Counted from the first letter of the stretch, positions 8,625-16,989 are shown. The stretch is DNA of 64,000 nucleotides from Croceivirga sp. (GCA_028284935.1 JANQQQ010000016.1:150730-214729), one strand, 5' to 3'. The notes: generated by a model not told the origin, from the sequence alone. Program-made: numbers and translations.

Positions 8625-8804
8625 ATGATTCGGTTTTTATTATTTCTACAACAATCCAATATCGAAAAAAAGATGGAAGAGGCCCCGGACAGTGCCTATG
8701 AAATTGGGGTGGTCATTGGGTCCTACTTGCCCTTTGTGGTATTGGTGGCCATCGCCTATGGTATTTATTATTACAATAAAAAGCGAAGGGGGTCAAATGA
8801 TTAG
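8625..8804 (+). CDS. Small single-span membrane protein, 59 aa
   Basis: The frame encodes an acidic segment (MEEAPDSAYEIG), one transmembrane helix (LPFVVLVAIAYGIYYY) and a basic end NKKRRGSND, a clean N-out/C-in topology. The ATG at 8625 gives 59 residues with a second short hydrophobic stretch (FLLFLQQ); the ATG at 8673 gives 43. The composition and organised topology argue for a real gene. Its stop codon (8802-8804) overlaps the first base of the repeat that borders the abiH block, so the repeat was probably inserted at the end of this gene. Function unknown. Confidence 0.5.
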   Translation: MIRFLLFLQQSNIEKKMEEAPDSAYEIGVVIGSYLPFVVLVAIAYGIYYYNKKRRGSND

Positions 8805-8855
8805 TCATTTCGAACTGTCACATCGAGCGCAGCCGAGATGTAAAGGAGAAATCTC
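8804..8855 (+). repeat. Left copy of the palindromic repeat flanking abiH
   Basis: This copy starts with GTCATTTCGAA (8804-8814) and ends with GAGAAATCTC (8846-8855), with an imperfect hairpin (ACATC...GATGT) between. The same two blocks, in opposite orientation, border the other side of the abiH gene at 10132-10178. The stop codon of abiH (8854-8856) lies in the GAGAAATCTC block. No clear target-site duplication was found. Confidence 0.7.
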
Positions 8856-10107
8856 AAGAATCTTTTCTTTGAAAACGAATATTTTGGGGAAGAGGGGAAC
8901 AAAGTGACTTGTTGACCACTTTCGCGCGCATCATTTTCTTGTCATTAAAATGGCGTGAAATATTCTGGATGATTTCCGTGAAGTTATCGTTACTATCTTC
9001 CCTTTGGTGATAAAAGACCTTTATAGAACGACAATGATCATGTTCAAAAATGGTATTTAAAAGGGTTCTGTCAGAAAGACCACAAGAATGGCCCATAATA
9101 TAAACCTGGAATTTATAAGAATCAATGTAATCCAAAAGCCTCTTGTAATTTGAGTTTTGGGAATATTTGAAGGACTTGAAGTTCTTTAGGTATTCATTGT
9201 CATTTAAGTTTTCAATTAATTTGTAATCCTCGTCCATTTCATCTCCAAAACCGAAGTTAACAGGATTATCCTTGTTGTTTAAAACACCGTGAATATGAAT
9301 AATGTAATTTTCGTATTCTCCTTGATAGATTTGATAAATATATTGACTTGTGCATAGGGTGTAATTAAAATTTAAAACTAGAGTTTTAGTAAATAATTGA
9401 TTATCTAGCTTTTCTTCAACCATAAGGTCTTTAATCTCCTTTCGGTCTTCTTCTATAGTAAATTCCTCTAAGAGCCTTGTACCCCTTTGGAAAGGAGAAA
9501 TTGGTTTGAGGTCATTGTATAAACCAATCCATTTTGTATTAGAGAATTCATTTAGATTATAGGAATCCGAAATGTTAAGGGATAAGTACTTTTCAAATAA
9601 CTTTTTTATTTGTTCGAATTCCAAGTTGAGAGTTTTAGCTTGGTCTTTGTTTTTTAATTCTTGTTCTTGCTGAGTAAGTGTTCTTCGCCCCCTAACACTT
9701 AAAGGTTTTTGTTTGAATATTCTTTTGAGTTCTTGATAATATTCATTTTCAATATCTACCCAATTATTTAAAGATTTTAAATTCAATGTTTTAAAAAACT
9801 CATTTTTGAATTGAAAAACTGGACTGGATTTTGAATTGTCTGCATGGCATTCAAAATTGGCATCGTCATATGGATAACCATAGTCTCTTGCGTATTCTTT
9901 GAGGTTTTTTGAGAATTCTTTGAAATTTTTGCATTCAATAATGAAGGCCCTGAAGTAAGCGGGATTGGCGAAAACTATTCTTTTAATAAATTCATCCTTA
10001 TAGTTATTTTTAAGGTTGCTCCAGAAATAGTCGATGAAATGTCTGTAAGATGTTGGTAGGCCATGTGCCAAATCAAAACCATTACCAACGATGACCAATT
10101 TGTTCAT
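8854..10107 (-). CDS. abiH: AbiH-family abortive infection (phage defence) protein
   Basis: The 417-residue protein opens with LVIVGNGFDLAHGLPTSY, the N-terminal signature of the AbiH family, first known from a lactococcal plasmid abortive-infection system. Further family features: a central LNFNYTLC block, IIHIHGVLN with NFGFGDE, and the late YIMGHSCGLSDRTLL motif; together they suggest a nucleotide-binding, SIR2-like alpha/beta fold, but the mechanism is not established. No signal peptide is present. The gene is isolated and more AT-rich and lysine/asparagine-rich than its neighbours. It lies between two inverted copies of an intergenic repeat, and its last residue and stop fall at the edge of the left copy. 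This is good evidence for acquisition as a unit. Confidence 0.85.
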   Translation of the reverse strand: MNKLVIVGNGFDLAHGLPTSYRHFIDYFWSNLKNNYKDEFIKRIVFANPAYFRAFIIECKNFKEFSKNLKEYARDYGYPYDDANFECHADNSKSSPVFQFKNEFFKTLNLKSLNNWVDIENEYYQELKRIFKQKPLSVRGRRTLTQQEQELKNKDQAKTLNLEFEQIKKLFEKYLSLNISDSYNLNEFSNTKWIGLYNDLKPISPFQRGTRLLEEFTIEEDRKEIKDLMVEEKLDNQLFTKTLVLNFNYTLCTSQYIYQIYQGEYENYIIHIHGVLNNKDNPVNFGFGDEMDEDYKLIENLNDNEYLKNFKSFKYSQNSNYKRLLDYIDSYKFQVYIMGHSCGLSDRTLLNTIFEHDHCRSIKVFYHQREDSNDNFTEIIQNISRHFNDKKMMRAKVVNKSLCSPLPQNIRFQRKDS

Positions 10108-10131
10108 GATTTAAAGTTAAATGAAAAGGGA

Positions 10132-10178
10132 GAGATTTCTCAGTCTCCCGATAACTATCGGGATTCCTTCGAAATGAC
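10132..10178 (-). repeat. Right, inverted copy of the palindromic repeat flanking abiH
   Basis: Read on the minus strand it begins GTCATTTCGAA and ends GAGAAATCTC, as the left copy does. Between them is a perfect stem CCCGAT/ATCGGG (about 10147-10162). The two outer blocks match the left copy but the inner hairpin differs, so these are related members of one repeat family and not exact duplicates. It sits 24 bp upstream of the abiH start codon and may contribute to its promoter region. Confidence 0.7.
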
Positions 10179-10275
10179 AATTACTATGAAAAAGCCAATA
10201 CTGCCGACAACACCCAACCCGTATGAAATGCGTATTGGGGAATCTTAGGAGTATTTTTTACCAATTGAAAACCCC

Positions 10276-11463
10276 CTAAAACGCCTCTAACGCCTCCGCA
10301 TTTTTTACGAGAACCAGCACATCATAATTAAAAATAAATTGCTTGAGCTCCTCCGAGAAAATCTTGCCGTAAGCGTGTTTCCTTAAAGGTTCAAGGTGTA
10401 CGATGGCATATTTTTTATCGAAACGAGCAGAAAGCTCCTGTAGTTCTTTTGGTAATTGCTTGGTATTGTCAAATTCACGTACGGGGTTGTCAACAAATGG
10501 GTTACCCTCCAATACCGTACCATGAATACCAGCTACCATAAAATGTAAAGAGCGCATGTCATTGTAAATCGCAAGTTCCGATAAATAGTTGGAGACATCG
10601 TATATTTTGGTCATGCTTAACCCCCTGGTAGCATGGGTTGCCCCAAGTTTAAGAATGACTTTTGGGGCTGCAGCTGTCTTCTGGGCTTCCTTATAATAGG
10701 CATTAAAATTTGATTTCATAAGTTGCCCCCGAACATTGTTATTTTGATAATACTGTTTTGAAGCGAAGTACCCATAGATTTCCTTTGTTTTTCTTAGTTG
10801 GTTCAAAATAGTAGCTTCCATTTGGTTAGGCTGGGTGGCCATTAAACTGTCGTGAAGTTGATCGGAATACTTATAGATAAACATTTCCCCAAATGACTTG
10901 CTTTCAAAAGCCTTTTCAAACGCTTGATTTGCCCTTGTTTTTAAGTTGCTGGTCATCTTTTTCAAATCAGGATTGGGTGTTTGCTTTGAAATAAGATCGA
11001 AATTCAATCGAAATTGGGCCATAAAGGTCTGATCGATACCCCAAAGATGTCCTCCCTTTGAAACTACATTGGTGAAAAGGTCATAATCCGATGTGTTGTT
11101 ATAAAAAGGAATGGAAAGTGGAAACTCCTTATAGAGTTCTTTGGCAGAGGATATCGGTGTTTTGGAACCGGCAATTTCTTGAATTTTTTCCGCGGCCAAG
11201 GCATCGGTTTCTATGCAAACGGTATGGAACCCCTCCTCATAAACCAGATTAAAGATGGTATTGGTAAAAGCACCCACCTCCTTTATGCCATGTTGTTCCC
11301 CAATGAGGATAAATTGGTTGTTCGGTATCACCTTGGTTATGAACCCAACAAATTTTTCATCGTTAAAATGGTCTACTTGGAAAATGTTTTTTTCTAAGGG
11401 CGTTTCTGATTGGGCCACAACGGTGCTGGCAAAGAATAGAAAGGGTAACACGCGAAAAGTCAT
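10276..11463 (-). CDS. Secreted EreA/ChaN-like (TIKI fold) protein, 395 aa
   Basis: A signal peptide (residues 1-17, ending VVAQ) precedes a domain with LIGEQHGIKEVGAF near residue 52, CIETDALAAEKI, and a late LKLGATHATRG motif. The paired acid/histidine motifs GExHG and GxxH are those of the erythromycin-esterase-like/ChaN/TIKI superfamily, in which they bind a metal or haem or act in hydrolysis. The spacing fits the superfamily, but I cannot name the subfamily or substrate. It is divergent from the LytS-type kinase gene, with about 220 bp between them. Confidence 0.65.
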   Translation of the reverse strand: MTFRVLPFLFFASTVVAQSETPLEKNIFQVDHFNDEKFVGFITKVIPNNQFILIGEQHGIKEVGAFTNTIFNLVYEEGFHTVCIETDALAAEKIQEIAGSKTPISSAKELYKEFPLSIPFYNNTSDYDLFTNVVSKGGHLWGIDQTFMAQFRLNFDLISKQTPNPDLKKMTSNLKTRANQAFEKAFESKSFGEMFIYKYSDQLHDSLMATQPNQMEATILNQLRKTKEIYGYFASKQYYQNNNVRGQLMKSNFNAYYKEAQKTAAAPKVILKLGATHATRGLSMTKIYDVSNYLSELAIYNDMRSLHFMVAGIHGTVLEGNPFVDNPVREFDNTKQLPKELQELSARFDKKYAIVHLEPLRKHAYGKIFSEELKQFIFNYDVLVLVKNAEALEAF

Positions 11464-11682
11464 TGGTCATGAATTTTCTTCAAAGGTATGAGGTGAATGA
11501 ATGGACATTCCCTTAAGAATTCATGAACCCTGAAATTTTGTGGATGAAACATAAAAAAAAGGCCATGACCATCAATTTTGAAAACATTGGATGCTATCAG
11601 TCCCCATCTTGACCGCAAGATTAAGGTCACTAAATAATAATGAATGGCTACTTTTAATTGAATTTTGCAGGAATCAAAACAG

Positions 11683-12723
11683 ATGGTTAAGGGTCAATTG
11701 AAATGGTATGTAAGGCTGTTCATCGCATTGATGATTTCGTCCCTGCTGTTTTTGATGATATGGATGTTCTCCCAATTCAGGGAGCCCCCAGGGTTTAATC
11801 TGTTAATGAATACCTTATTGGTACTCATGGCCTTTGTTTGCCTGGAAAGTGTTTGGCACACGCAAAGGAGGCTATTTAGGCAAAAAATTCAACGGAGCCC
11901 TTATCTTAAAAATGTCTTGGCTTTTATTATTCCAGTTTTGGTAGGAACGGCCATCTATTCCTTGTGTTTCTATCTTTTTAAATGGTTGGATCATTATTTG
12001 CTGGGCAGTGAACCTCCTTTGCGGCCACATATGATTTCAGCCGCATTGATAGGGTTGCTCCTCTCACTGATTTTTGGATTGATTTTATGGATGGTTACAT
12101 GGAAAGATGCATACTATCAAGCCATCATAAAAAACGAAAGTTACAAGGCAAGGATTGTAGATGCCAATTTGCATCTACTGCGGACCCAATTGGACCCCCA
12201 TTTCATTTTCAATAATTTCAACACCATTTATTATTTGGTGGATGAAAATCCGGAAGTGGCCAAAAAGTTCCTCAAGAATGTCTCCAATATCTATAGACAT
12301 ATTTTAAAGAATTCCAAGGAAAATCTAATTCCGGTTGGAGAGGAGATGGAGGTGATGATGCAATATATTGAGGTGCTAAAAGAACGTTTTGGAACGGCTT
12401 TTCATGTGGAAAATAGAATTGACCAAATACATTTGGAACAAAAACACATTCCGCCGTTGGTCCTTCACGAACTCATCGAGAATGTGGTCAAACACAACCA
12501 AATTGACAAGGAGAATCATTTGCGTTTGGAACTTTTTTCCGATGAAGGGTATCTGATGTTTTCAAATACTAGGACTCCCAAAGCAACTTCGCATAACACA
12601 AAAAGCGGATTACAAAATATCGTAGAGCGATATGACCTTTTAACGGAATCCAAGGTGAAAGTGCAGCAAAGCGATGCCATTTTTTTTGTAAAAGTTCCCT
12701 TAATTGATTGTACTCAAAAATGA
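11683..12723 (+). CDS. LytS-type sensor histidine kinase
   Basis: A 346-residue membrane kinase. Four transmembrane helices span roughly residues 8-30, 39-58, 76-100 and 115-140. The cytoplasmic HisKA_7TM/His_kinase domain carries QLDPHFIFNNF with the phosphoacceptor H173, an N box HELIENVVKHN and a short G box SGLQNIVERY. No large extracytoplasmic sensor domain is present, so the stimulus is probably sensed in or at the membrane. The ATG at 11683 follows AGGAATC; the upstream TTG at 11665 is less likely. The stop overlaps the start of the response regulator by an ATGA junction, so the pair is translationally coupled. Confidence 0.88.
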   Translation: MVKGQLKWYVRLFIALMISSLLFLMIWMFSQFREPPGFNLLMNTLLVLMAFVCLESVWHTQRRLFRQKIQRSPYLKNVLAFIIPVLVGTAIYSLCFYLFKWLDHYLLGSEPPLRPHMISAALIGLLLSLIFGLILWMVTWKDAYYQAIIKNESYKARIVDANLHLLRTQLDPHFIFNNFNTIYYLVDENPEVAKKFLKNVSNIYRHILKNSKENLIPVGEEMEVMMQYIEVLKERFGTAFHVENRIDQIHLEQKHIPPLVLHELIENVVKHNQIDKENHLRLELFSDEGYLMFSNTRTPKATSHNTKSGLQNIVERYDLLTESKVKVQQSDAIFFVKVPLIDCTQK

Positions 12724-13493
12724 AAGCCACAGTTTTAATCATCGAGGATGAGCCTAAAGCGCAAAAGCATTTGACCAATCTATTGGATGTATCAGGGTTT
12801 ATGATTAATGTAGTTGCCGTTCTGTCCAGCGTAAAGTCCAGTGTACAATGGTTAAGCGAAAACGCACCCCCGGACCTGATTTTCATGGACATCCACCTAT
12901 CTGATGGTATTTCTTTTGACATCTTTAAAAAAGTTGACTTGGAAGTCCCCATAATTTTTACAACGGCCTATGATGAATATGCCATTAAGGCGTTCAAAAC
13001 AACAGGTATTGACTATTTGCTAAAACCCTTGACAAGTAAAGAAGTCAATGAAGGGCTTGTAAAATTTTTTAAAAGAAGGGATGGTTACTTACAGCAATGG
13101 TTGGGGAGAAACTTTGATTTTGCCCAATTTTATCCAGAGGATCGTTCCAATGAAAAAAGAGATCGATTTTTACTAAAATCTGGTAAGGAAATGGTGCCAA
13201 TCCGATTGGAAGGGATTGCTTATTTCTTTAGAAGTGAGATCGTATTTGCCAAAACCATCGACGGCAAACAGTTTTCAATAAGTCATTCATTAAATCACGT
13301 TCAAACCCTTGTTGACCCAAAAAAGTTTATTCGACTTAACAGGCAACTTTTGGTCAATATCGATTCCATATCAAAGGTGAAGCACGGTAAAACGGGCCAA
13401 CTTGTCGTGGAACTAAAACCGGCGTACCATGATACCGTTTTGGTAAGCCAAGAGCGAGCGGGCCGGTTAAAAAAGTTTTTGGGTCACATTTGA
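12720..13493 (+). CDS. LytTR-family response regulator
   Basis: A 257-residue transcription factor. The receiver domain (residues 1-120) has the acidic pocket IIEDEP, the phosphoacceptor D57 in LIFMDIHLSDG, and the conserved lysine in DYLLKPLTS. From about residue 150 to the end is the LytTR DNA-binding domain, with KSGKEMVPIRLEGIAYF, the HSLNHVQTLVDPKKFIRLNRQLLVN block and GRLKKFLG. Start codon overlaps the stop of the kinase gene. It should be phosphorylated by that kinase; its targets cannot be told from this window. Confidence 0.92.
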   Translation: MKATVLIIEDEPKAQKHLTNLLDVSGFMINVVAVLSSVKSSVQWLSENAPPDLIFMDIHLSDGISFDIFKKVDLEVPIIFTTAYDEYAIKAFKTTGIDYLLKPLTSKEVNEGLVKFFKRRDGYLQQWLGRNFDFAQFYPEDRSNEKRDRFLLKSGKEMVPIRLEGIAYFFRSEIVFAKTIDGKQFSISHSLNHVQTLVDPKKFIRLNRQLLVNIDSISKVKHGKTGQLVVELKPAYHDTVLVSQERAGRLKKFLGHI

Positions 13494-13554
13494 TCTAATG
13501 AGAATAGGAGGTTTATTGGAATTAATGGTGCAACCCTATTCCAATGGATGAAGT

Positions 13555-14820
13555 CTATTTCTTTATCAAGTTGACCAATACAAAAACCAAAGCCGCAGGC
13601 AAAACCCACCCCATGTGGAATTCGCTCAAAGGAATCCATTTTGAAAAACCTGCCATGAATTCTCCCCAACCCACACTGTTCAGAAAATCGGGGATGCTAA
13701 ATAGTAGTGTAACTCCAATGACCCATTGAAATACTTTTTTCGACGCCCGTTCTTCCGGCAATAGGTTCAAGAAAATCAACACAATGGTAACGGGGTACAT
13801 GAACATTAAGGCGGGCAAGGCTACAGCAATGATATAACCTACGTTGAATTGCCCCATGATTACTCCCAGAATACAACCTAATACTGCTGTTATTACATAG
13901 GCGCTTCTGGATTGATCGAATCTGCCCTTCACAAAATCCGCAGTTCCCGTAACAATACCAACGGCCGTAGTAAAGCAGGCCAAGCTTACCAAAATACTTA
14001 AAAAAAGCCGCGCAGAATTCCCTAGGGTTTTTAGGCTAATGCCATTGACCAATTCCGTTCTGGAAATCGCATTATCAAATTCCCTTTGCATCAAAGCTCC
14101 GGTCAAAATCAGTCCGGCATAGACTAAAAAAAGACCTAAGCCCGCATATATTCCGGCGTTTCCGATCAAGCTTCTTTTGGCAGCAAAATCCAAATCGCTG
14201 TGTTTTAGGTTCACGGAAATGATAATGACACCACCTACCACCACCGCACCTATGGCATCAAACGTTTGATAGCCCTCCAGAATACCATGTGTGAAAGGAC
14301 TAGTGAATTCCGAAGCGGAAAAAGAGAACTCAAATCCAGTTACCGTAATAAGAATGATAGCTAAAAGAATCACAAGAATTCCAGGGGTCAAAAATTTTCC
14401 GATGAGGTTCAAAATCTTGGAACGGTTGACTACAAAGAGAAAAACCAACGAAAAATAGATGGAACTGGTCAACCAGGAAGAAGTATCAAAAATGGGCAAT
14501 ATGGCCATTTCGTGGGTGACCGAGGCGGTCCTTGGGGAGGGAAGGCTTATGGAAACGGCATAAATGAGATAACAATAGGCCAAACTAAAAGTAGGAGATA
14601 CTTTTTTAGCAATATCGTACAAGGTGCCCTGTAGCCTGGCGTGCGCCAGTATTCCTAAAATAGGGACAATTACAGCAGAGATGACAAAACCTAGCGTTAC
14701 CCATGTCCAGGCACTTCCCGCCTTAAATCCTAATTGCGGTGGTAGAATAAGGTTTCCAGCCCCGAAGAAGAGCGAGAAAAGCGCAAAAGCCACCACAAAT
14801 GTTTCTTTTCTACGATTCAT
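13555..14820 (-). CDS. brnQ: Branched-chain amino acid:cation symporter, BrnQ/LIVCS family
   Basis: A 421-residue transporter with about 12 hydrophobic helices. The N-terminus FALFSLFFGAGNLILPPQLG and the following GSAWTWVTLGFVISAVIVPILG are close to the hallmark motifs of BrnQ, which imports leucine, isoleucine and valine with sodium or protons in the inner membrane. Length is normal for the family. It converges with the LytTR regulator gene with a 60-bp gap. It has no operon partner. Confidence 0.92.
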   Translation of the reverse strand: MNRRKETFVVAFALFSLFFGAGNLILPPQLGFKAGSAWTWVTLGFVISAVIVPILGILAHARLQGTLYDIAKKVSPTFSLAYCYLIYAVSISLPSPRTASVTHEMAILPIFDTSSWLTSSIYFSLVFLFVVNRSKILNLIGKFLTPGILVILLAIILITVTGFEFSFSASEFTSPFTHGILEGYQTFDAIGAVVVGGVIIISVNLKHSDLDFAAKRSLIGNAGIYAGLGLFLVYAGLILTGALMQREFDNAISRTELVNGISLKTLGNSARLFLSILVSLACFTTAVGIVTGTADFVKGRFDQSRSAYVITAVLGCILGVIMGQFNVGYIIAVALPALMFMYPVTIVLIFLNLLPEERASKKVFQWVIGVTLLFSIPDFLNSVGWGEFMAGFSKWIPLSEFHMGWVLPAALVFVLVNLIKK

Positions 14821-15066
14821 TGGTCAAAAGCAATATACCATTCCAGTAAGGGCAAAGATTGAAAACAATTTTTAGATGGGCCATTCCTTTTTCGCAGGGA
14901 TAAGGTAAGGGTTATTTGTTGGTTGACAACAAAAGGCCGGCATTTCTGAATTTAGGGAGTATGGTATTTCCCAGATTAAAATTTAACAATCATACATTGG
15001 AGAAAATCAAATGAAGTGCATCAACTGGTTTACATTTTCACGCTTTATGGTTATTTTTCGGGTGCT

Positions 15067-16161
15067 ATGAAAAATCTTTCCATATTTCTAATAGGGTGCT
15101 TCTGCTTAATAGGCAACTCCCAGCAGGATACCTCTTTGATAGAAAGTAGGCCCGTAATAATTGGATTGAGTTTTGATTATGGTTTCCTGCTTAGGCATTC
15201 ACAATCCCTCAGAGAGATAGATGATGCTTACCCTTTTGGTATTCGGTTGGATGCCAGTAAACTCCTCCTTACGAAAAAGTCATGGGAGTTTTGCAATTGC
15301 TTTCCCAGAGTAGGGGTAAGCCTTGCCTATTGGAATTGGGATAATGCTGAGGTTTTGGGAAGCGGTATAGTACCTTTGGCCTATGTAGAGCCCTACTTTC
15401 TTACACAAAAACGAACCAATGTATTTGTTAGGATGGGTTTGGGCGGGGCCTTTTTGACCAAACCTTTTGATGAAGTGACCAATCCTAAAAACCAATCCTA
15501 TAGTACCACGCTTGCCTTTTCCATTGTTCTGGGTGCCGGTCTTAATTATAGGCTAACGGACAAACTTAACCTAAGACTTGCGGCTAAGTATAGCCATGTT
15601 TCCAATGGTGGTGTCCGTTCTCCCAACAAGGGCCTTAATTTACCTACCGTAAGTGTGGGGGTCAATACGAGCTTGGAGCCAATCAGCTATCCCAACCTGC
15701 CTAAAATTTCAAAACGGGAACCACCAAAACAAAAAACAAGACTTTCTTTGGTACATTTCTCGGGATTGAGCAATGCTACGGTAGGGGAGCGGGACAGATT
15801 CTATGTTTTTGGACTTTCTGGCAATTACAGCAGGTGGATTGGAGGTAGGAGCGCCCTTAGCTTTGGAACGGAATGGGCCCTTGACTTTTCCCGAAGGGAG
15901 CAAATAAGGCTGGAAGGGGCTGATGCGGCGTTTCCCCAAGGTGCTCTATTGGTAGGGCACGAGTTTTGGTTGGGTAGAATCACCTTTAGCCAACAGTTGG
16001 GAATCTACTACTTCAATCAATTCCGAACCACGGACGACGTGTATCAACGTTATGGACTAACCTATAGTTTTAATCAGAAAATCTTTGCCGGATTTAATCT
16101 GAAGGCCCATCGCCATGTTGCGGACTTTTTTGATTTGAGGATTGGCTATCGCTTTAAATAA
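15067..16161 (+). CDS. PagL-like lipid A 3-O-deacylase / acyloxyacyl hydrolase domain protein
   Basis: A 364-residue outer-membrane protein with a signal peptide (MKNLSIFLIGCFCLIGNSQQ). The first half resembles PagL: an eight-stranded barrel with the motif KYSHVSNGG, where H and S would be the catalytic pair, followed by NKGLN. PagL removes an ester-linked acyl chain from lipid A in the outer membrane. The second half is another set of beta strands of similar size, making the protein about twice the length of classical PagL. I chose the ATG at 15067 because it begins the signal peptide; an in-frame start at 15016 would add 17 residues before it. Confidence 0.7.
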   Translation: MKNLSIFLIGCFCLIGNSQQDTSLIESRPVIIGLSFDYGFLLRHSQSLREIDDAYPFGIRLDASKLLLTKKSWEFCNCFPRVGVSLAYWNWDNAEVLGSGIVPLAYVEPYFLTQKRTNVFVRMGLGGAFLTKPFDEVTNPKNQSYSTTLAFSIVLGAGLNYRLTDKLNLRLAAKYSHVSNGGVRSPNKGLNLPTVSVGVNTSLEPISYPNLPKISKREPPKQKTRLSLVHFSGLSNATVGERDRFYVFGLSGNYSRWIGGRSALSFGTEWALDFSRREQIRLEGADAAFPQGALLVGHEFWLGRITFSQQLGIYYFNQFRTTDDVYQRYGLTYSFNQKIFAGFNLKAHRHVADFFDLRIGYRFK

Positions 16162-16574
16162 TTCATCTGGACCACAAAGGCGGTTTTCAGCAACCCCAAA
16201 TAAGTTTTAGAACATCGATTTGGAATAAAATACTATCTACTGTGATACAAAGAATTGGGGGAAATGTCGAAAATCAAGGCCAAAAACCTGTCTTTATGAT
16301 TTGTTAATACCAAAATAGTTGTTAAAAAGCATCGTTTTTGTATATTGAAGCCAGCATCAGTTCATCGATTTTATGTAACATTTTGTCGATTTTGTGCCAT
16401 TCATCGAAAAATCAAAAAATACTGGTACAGCATCAAAATAAAGAGGAATGGAGAATCGTTGCATTTTGAAAGAACCAAACCCTGATTTTAAACGTAACTG
16501 AACTATTATATTAAACTAATTAACGCATTACTCGGTCCCCAAATCGAAACATGCGCCCAAACCGTTCCAAGCCT
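16162..16574. other. Intergenic region, no gene seen
   Basis: This AT-rich stretch of about 410 bp has no convincing open frame. It holds a possible promoter (TTG at 16319 and TATATTGA at 16341, spacing 19) and a set of short near-repeats of TCGATTTT and CATCGA between about 16360 and 16410. These could be regulator sites or a long 5' leader for the following small gene; neither can be decided by eye. Confidence 0.35.
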
Positions 16575-16847
16575 ATGAAAAATACCATTACCCCCAATGG
16601 CAACAAACTCTCTGGAATCTTCTGTAACTTCTTCGGCCATCATTTTGTGGTATCCAAGAAAGTGACCCAGCACATAAAAGAGTACAAATGTGTGCACTGT
16701 GGTAAGCAGGTAACCACAGATGAACGAGGTAAGCTTTCGCCCCTTACTCCAAAGTTGAAGGAAATCAATAGAACATTGGAAGACATGTACCAACGTAGAA
16801 ATAGGGTTCGGGCACGAGGAAAATCAGCAAGAAAGCAAGTAGCTTAA
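16575..16847 (+). CDS. Small zinc-ribbon protein, DUF1660-like, about 90 aa
   Basis: The protein contains FCNFFGHHFVVSKKV and, 20 residues later, YKCVHCGKQVT; the C/H and C-x-x-C pairs could bind one zinc ion. The layout resembles DUF1660, a family first described from prophages, but the match is loose. The C-terminal third is a basic coiled or disordered segment (RRNRVRARGKSARK), which suits nucleic-acid or ribosome binding. ATG at 16575 is preferred; ATG at 16551 would add eight residues. Its stop codon lies only 2 bp from the end of the convergent thiL fragment. Confidence 0.6.
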   Translation: MKNTITPNGNKLSGIFCNFFGHHFVVSKKVTQHIKEYKCVHCGKQVTTDERGKLSPLTPKLKEINRTLEDMYQRRNRVRARGKSARKQVA

Positions 16848-16849
16848 GT

Positions 16850-16989
16850 TTAGTCAAAAGAATTCCAGCCTTGGGCTGTCAACGGAATTTTAGAGCCATT
16901 CCTGGAGATTAAGTGTGCACCCCTATTTTTATGCGTCATGTGCCCCAAGACCGTAAGATTTGGATTGCCCTTGGTTTTCGGGAATTTTT
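16850..16989 (-). pseudogene. thiL: Detached 3' fragment of thiL
   Basis: On the minus strand this stretch encodes about 46 residues that match the C-terminal end of the intact ThiL further on (shared blocks KGNPNLTV, GHMTHKN, GAHLISRNGSKIPL, AQGWNSF) and ends in TAA at 16850-16852. The remaining 300 residues of thiL are absent; instead the frame meets the end of the ABC ATPase gene. About nine base differences in 131 bp separate it from the intact copy, several of them changing residues (V to L, E to R, I to T), and the last residues differ. The frame is still open, so it is either young or came from a related strain. Confidence 0.85.
16856..16986. repeat. Direct repeat copy 1 (thiL 3' end)
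   Basis: This 131-bp segment is about 93% identical by eye (nine mismatches, no gaps) to 23360-23490, in the same orientation. The match stops abruptly within a T run at about 16986-16992, next to the stop codon of the ABC ATPase gene. Together the two copies bracket about 6.4 kb. Confidence 0.9.

Noticed and set aside
8804-10178. abiH block as an insertion sequence
   Set aside because: There is no transposase gene inside and no clear target-site duplication outside the repeats; the cargo is a single defence gene.
11580-11640. sigma70-like promoter (TTGACC with TAAATA) before the LytS-type kinase
   Set aside because: The spacing is near 16 bp, but Bacteroidota promoters use other elements (TTG and TAnnTTTG), so this E. 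coli-like match carries little weight.
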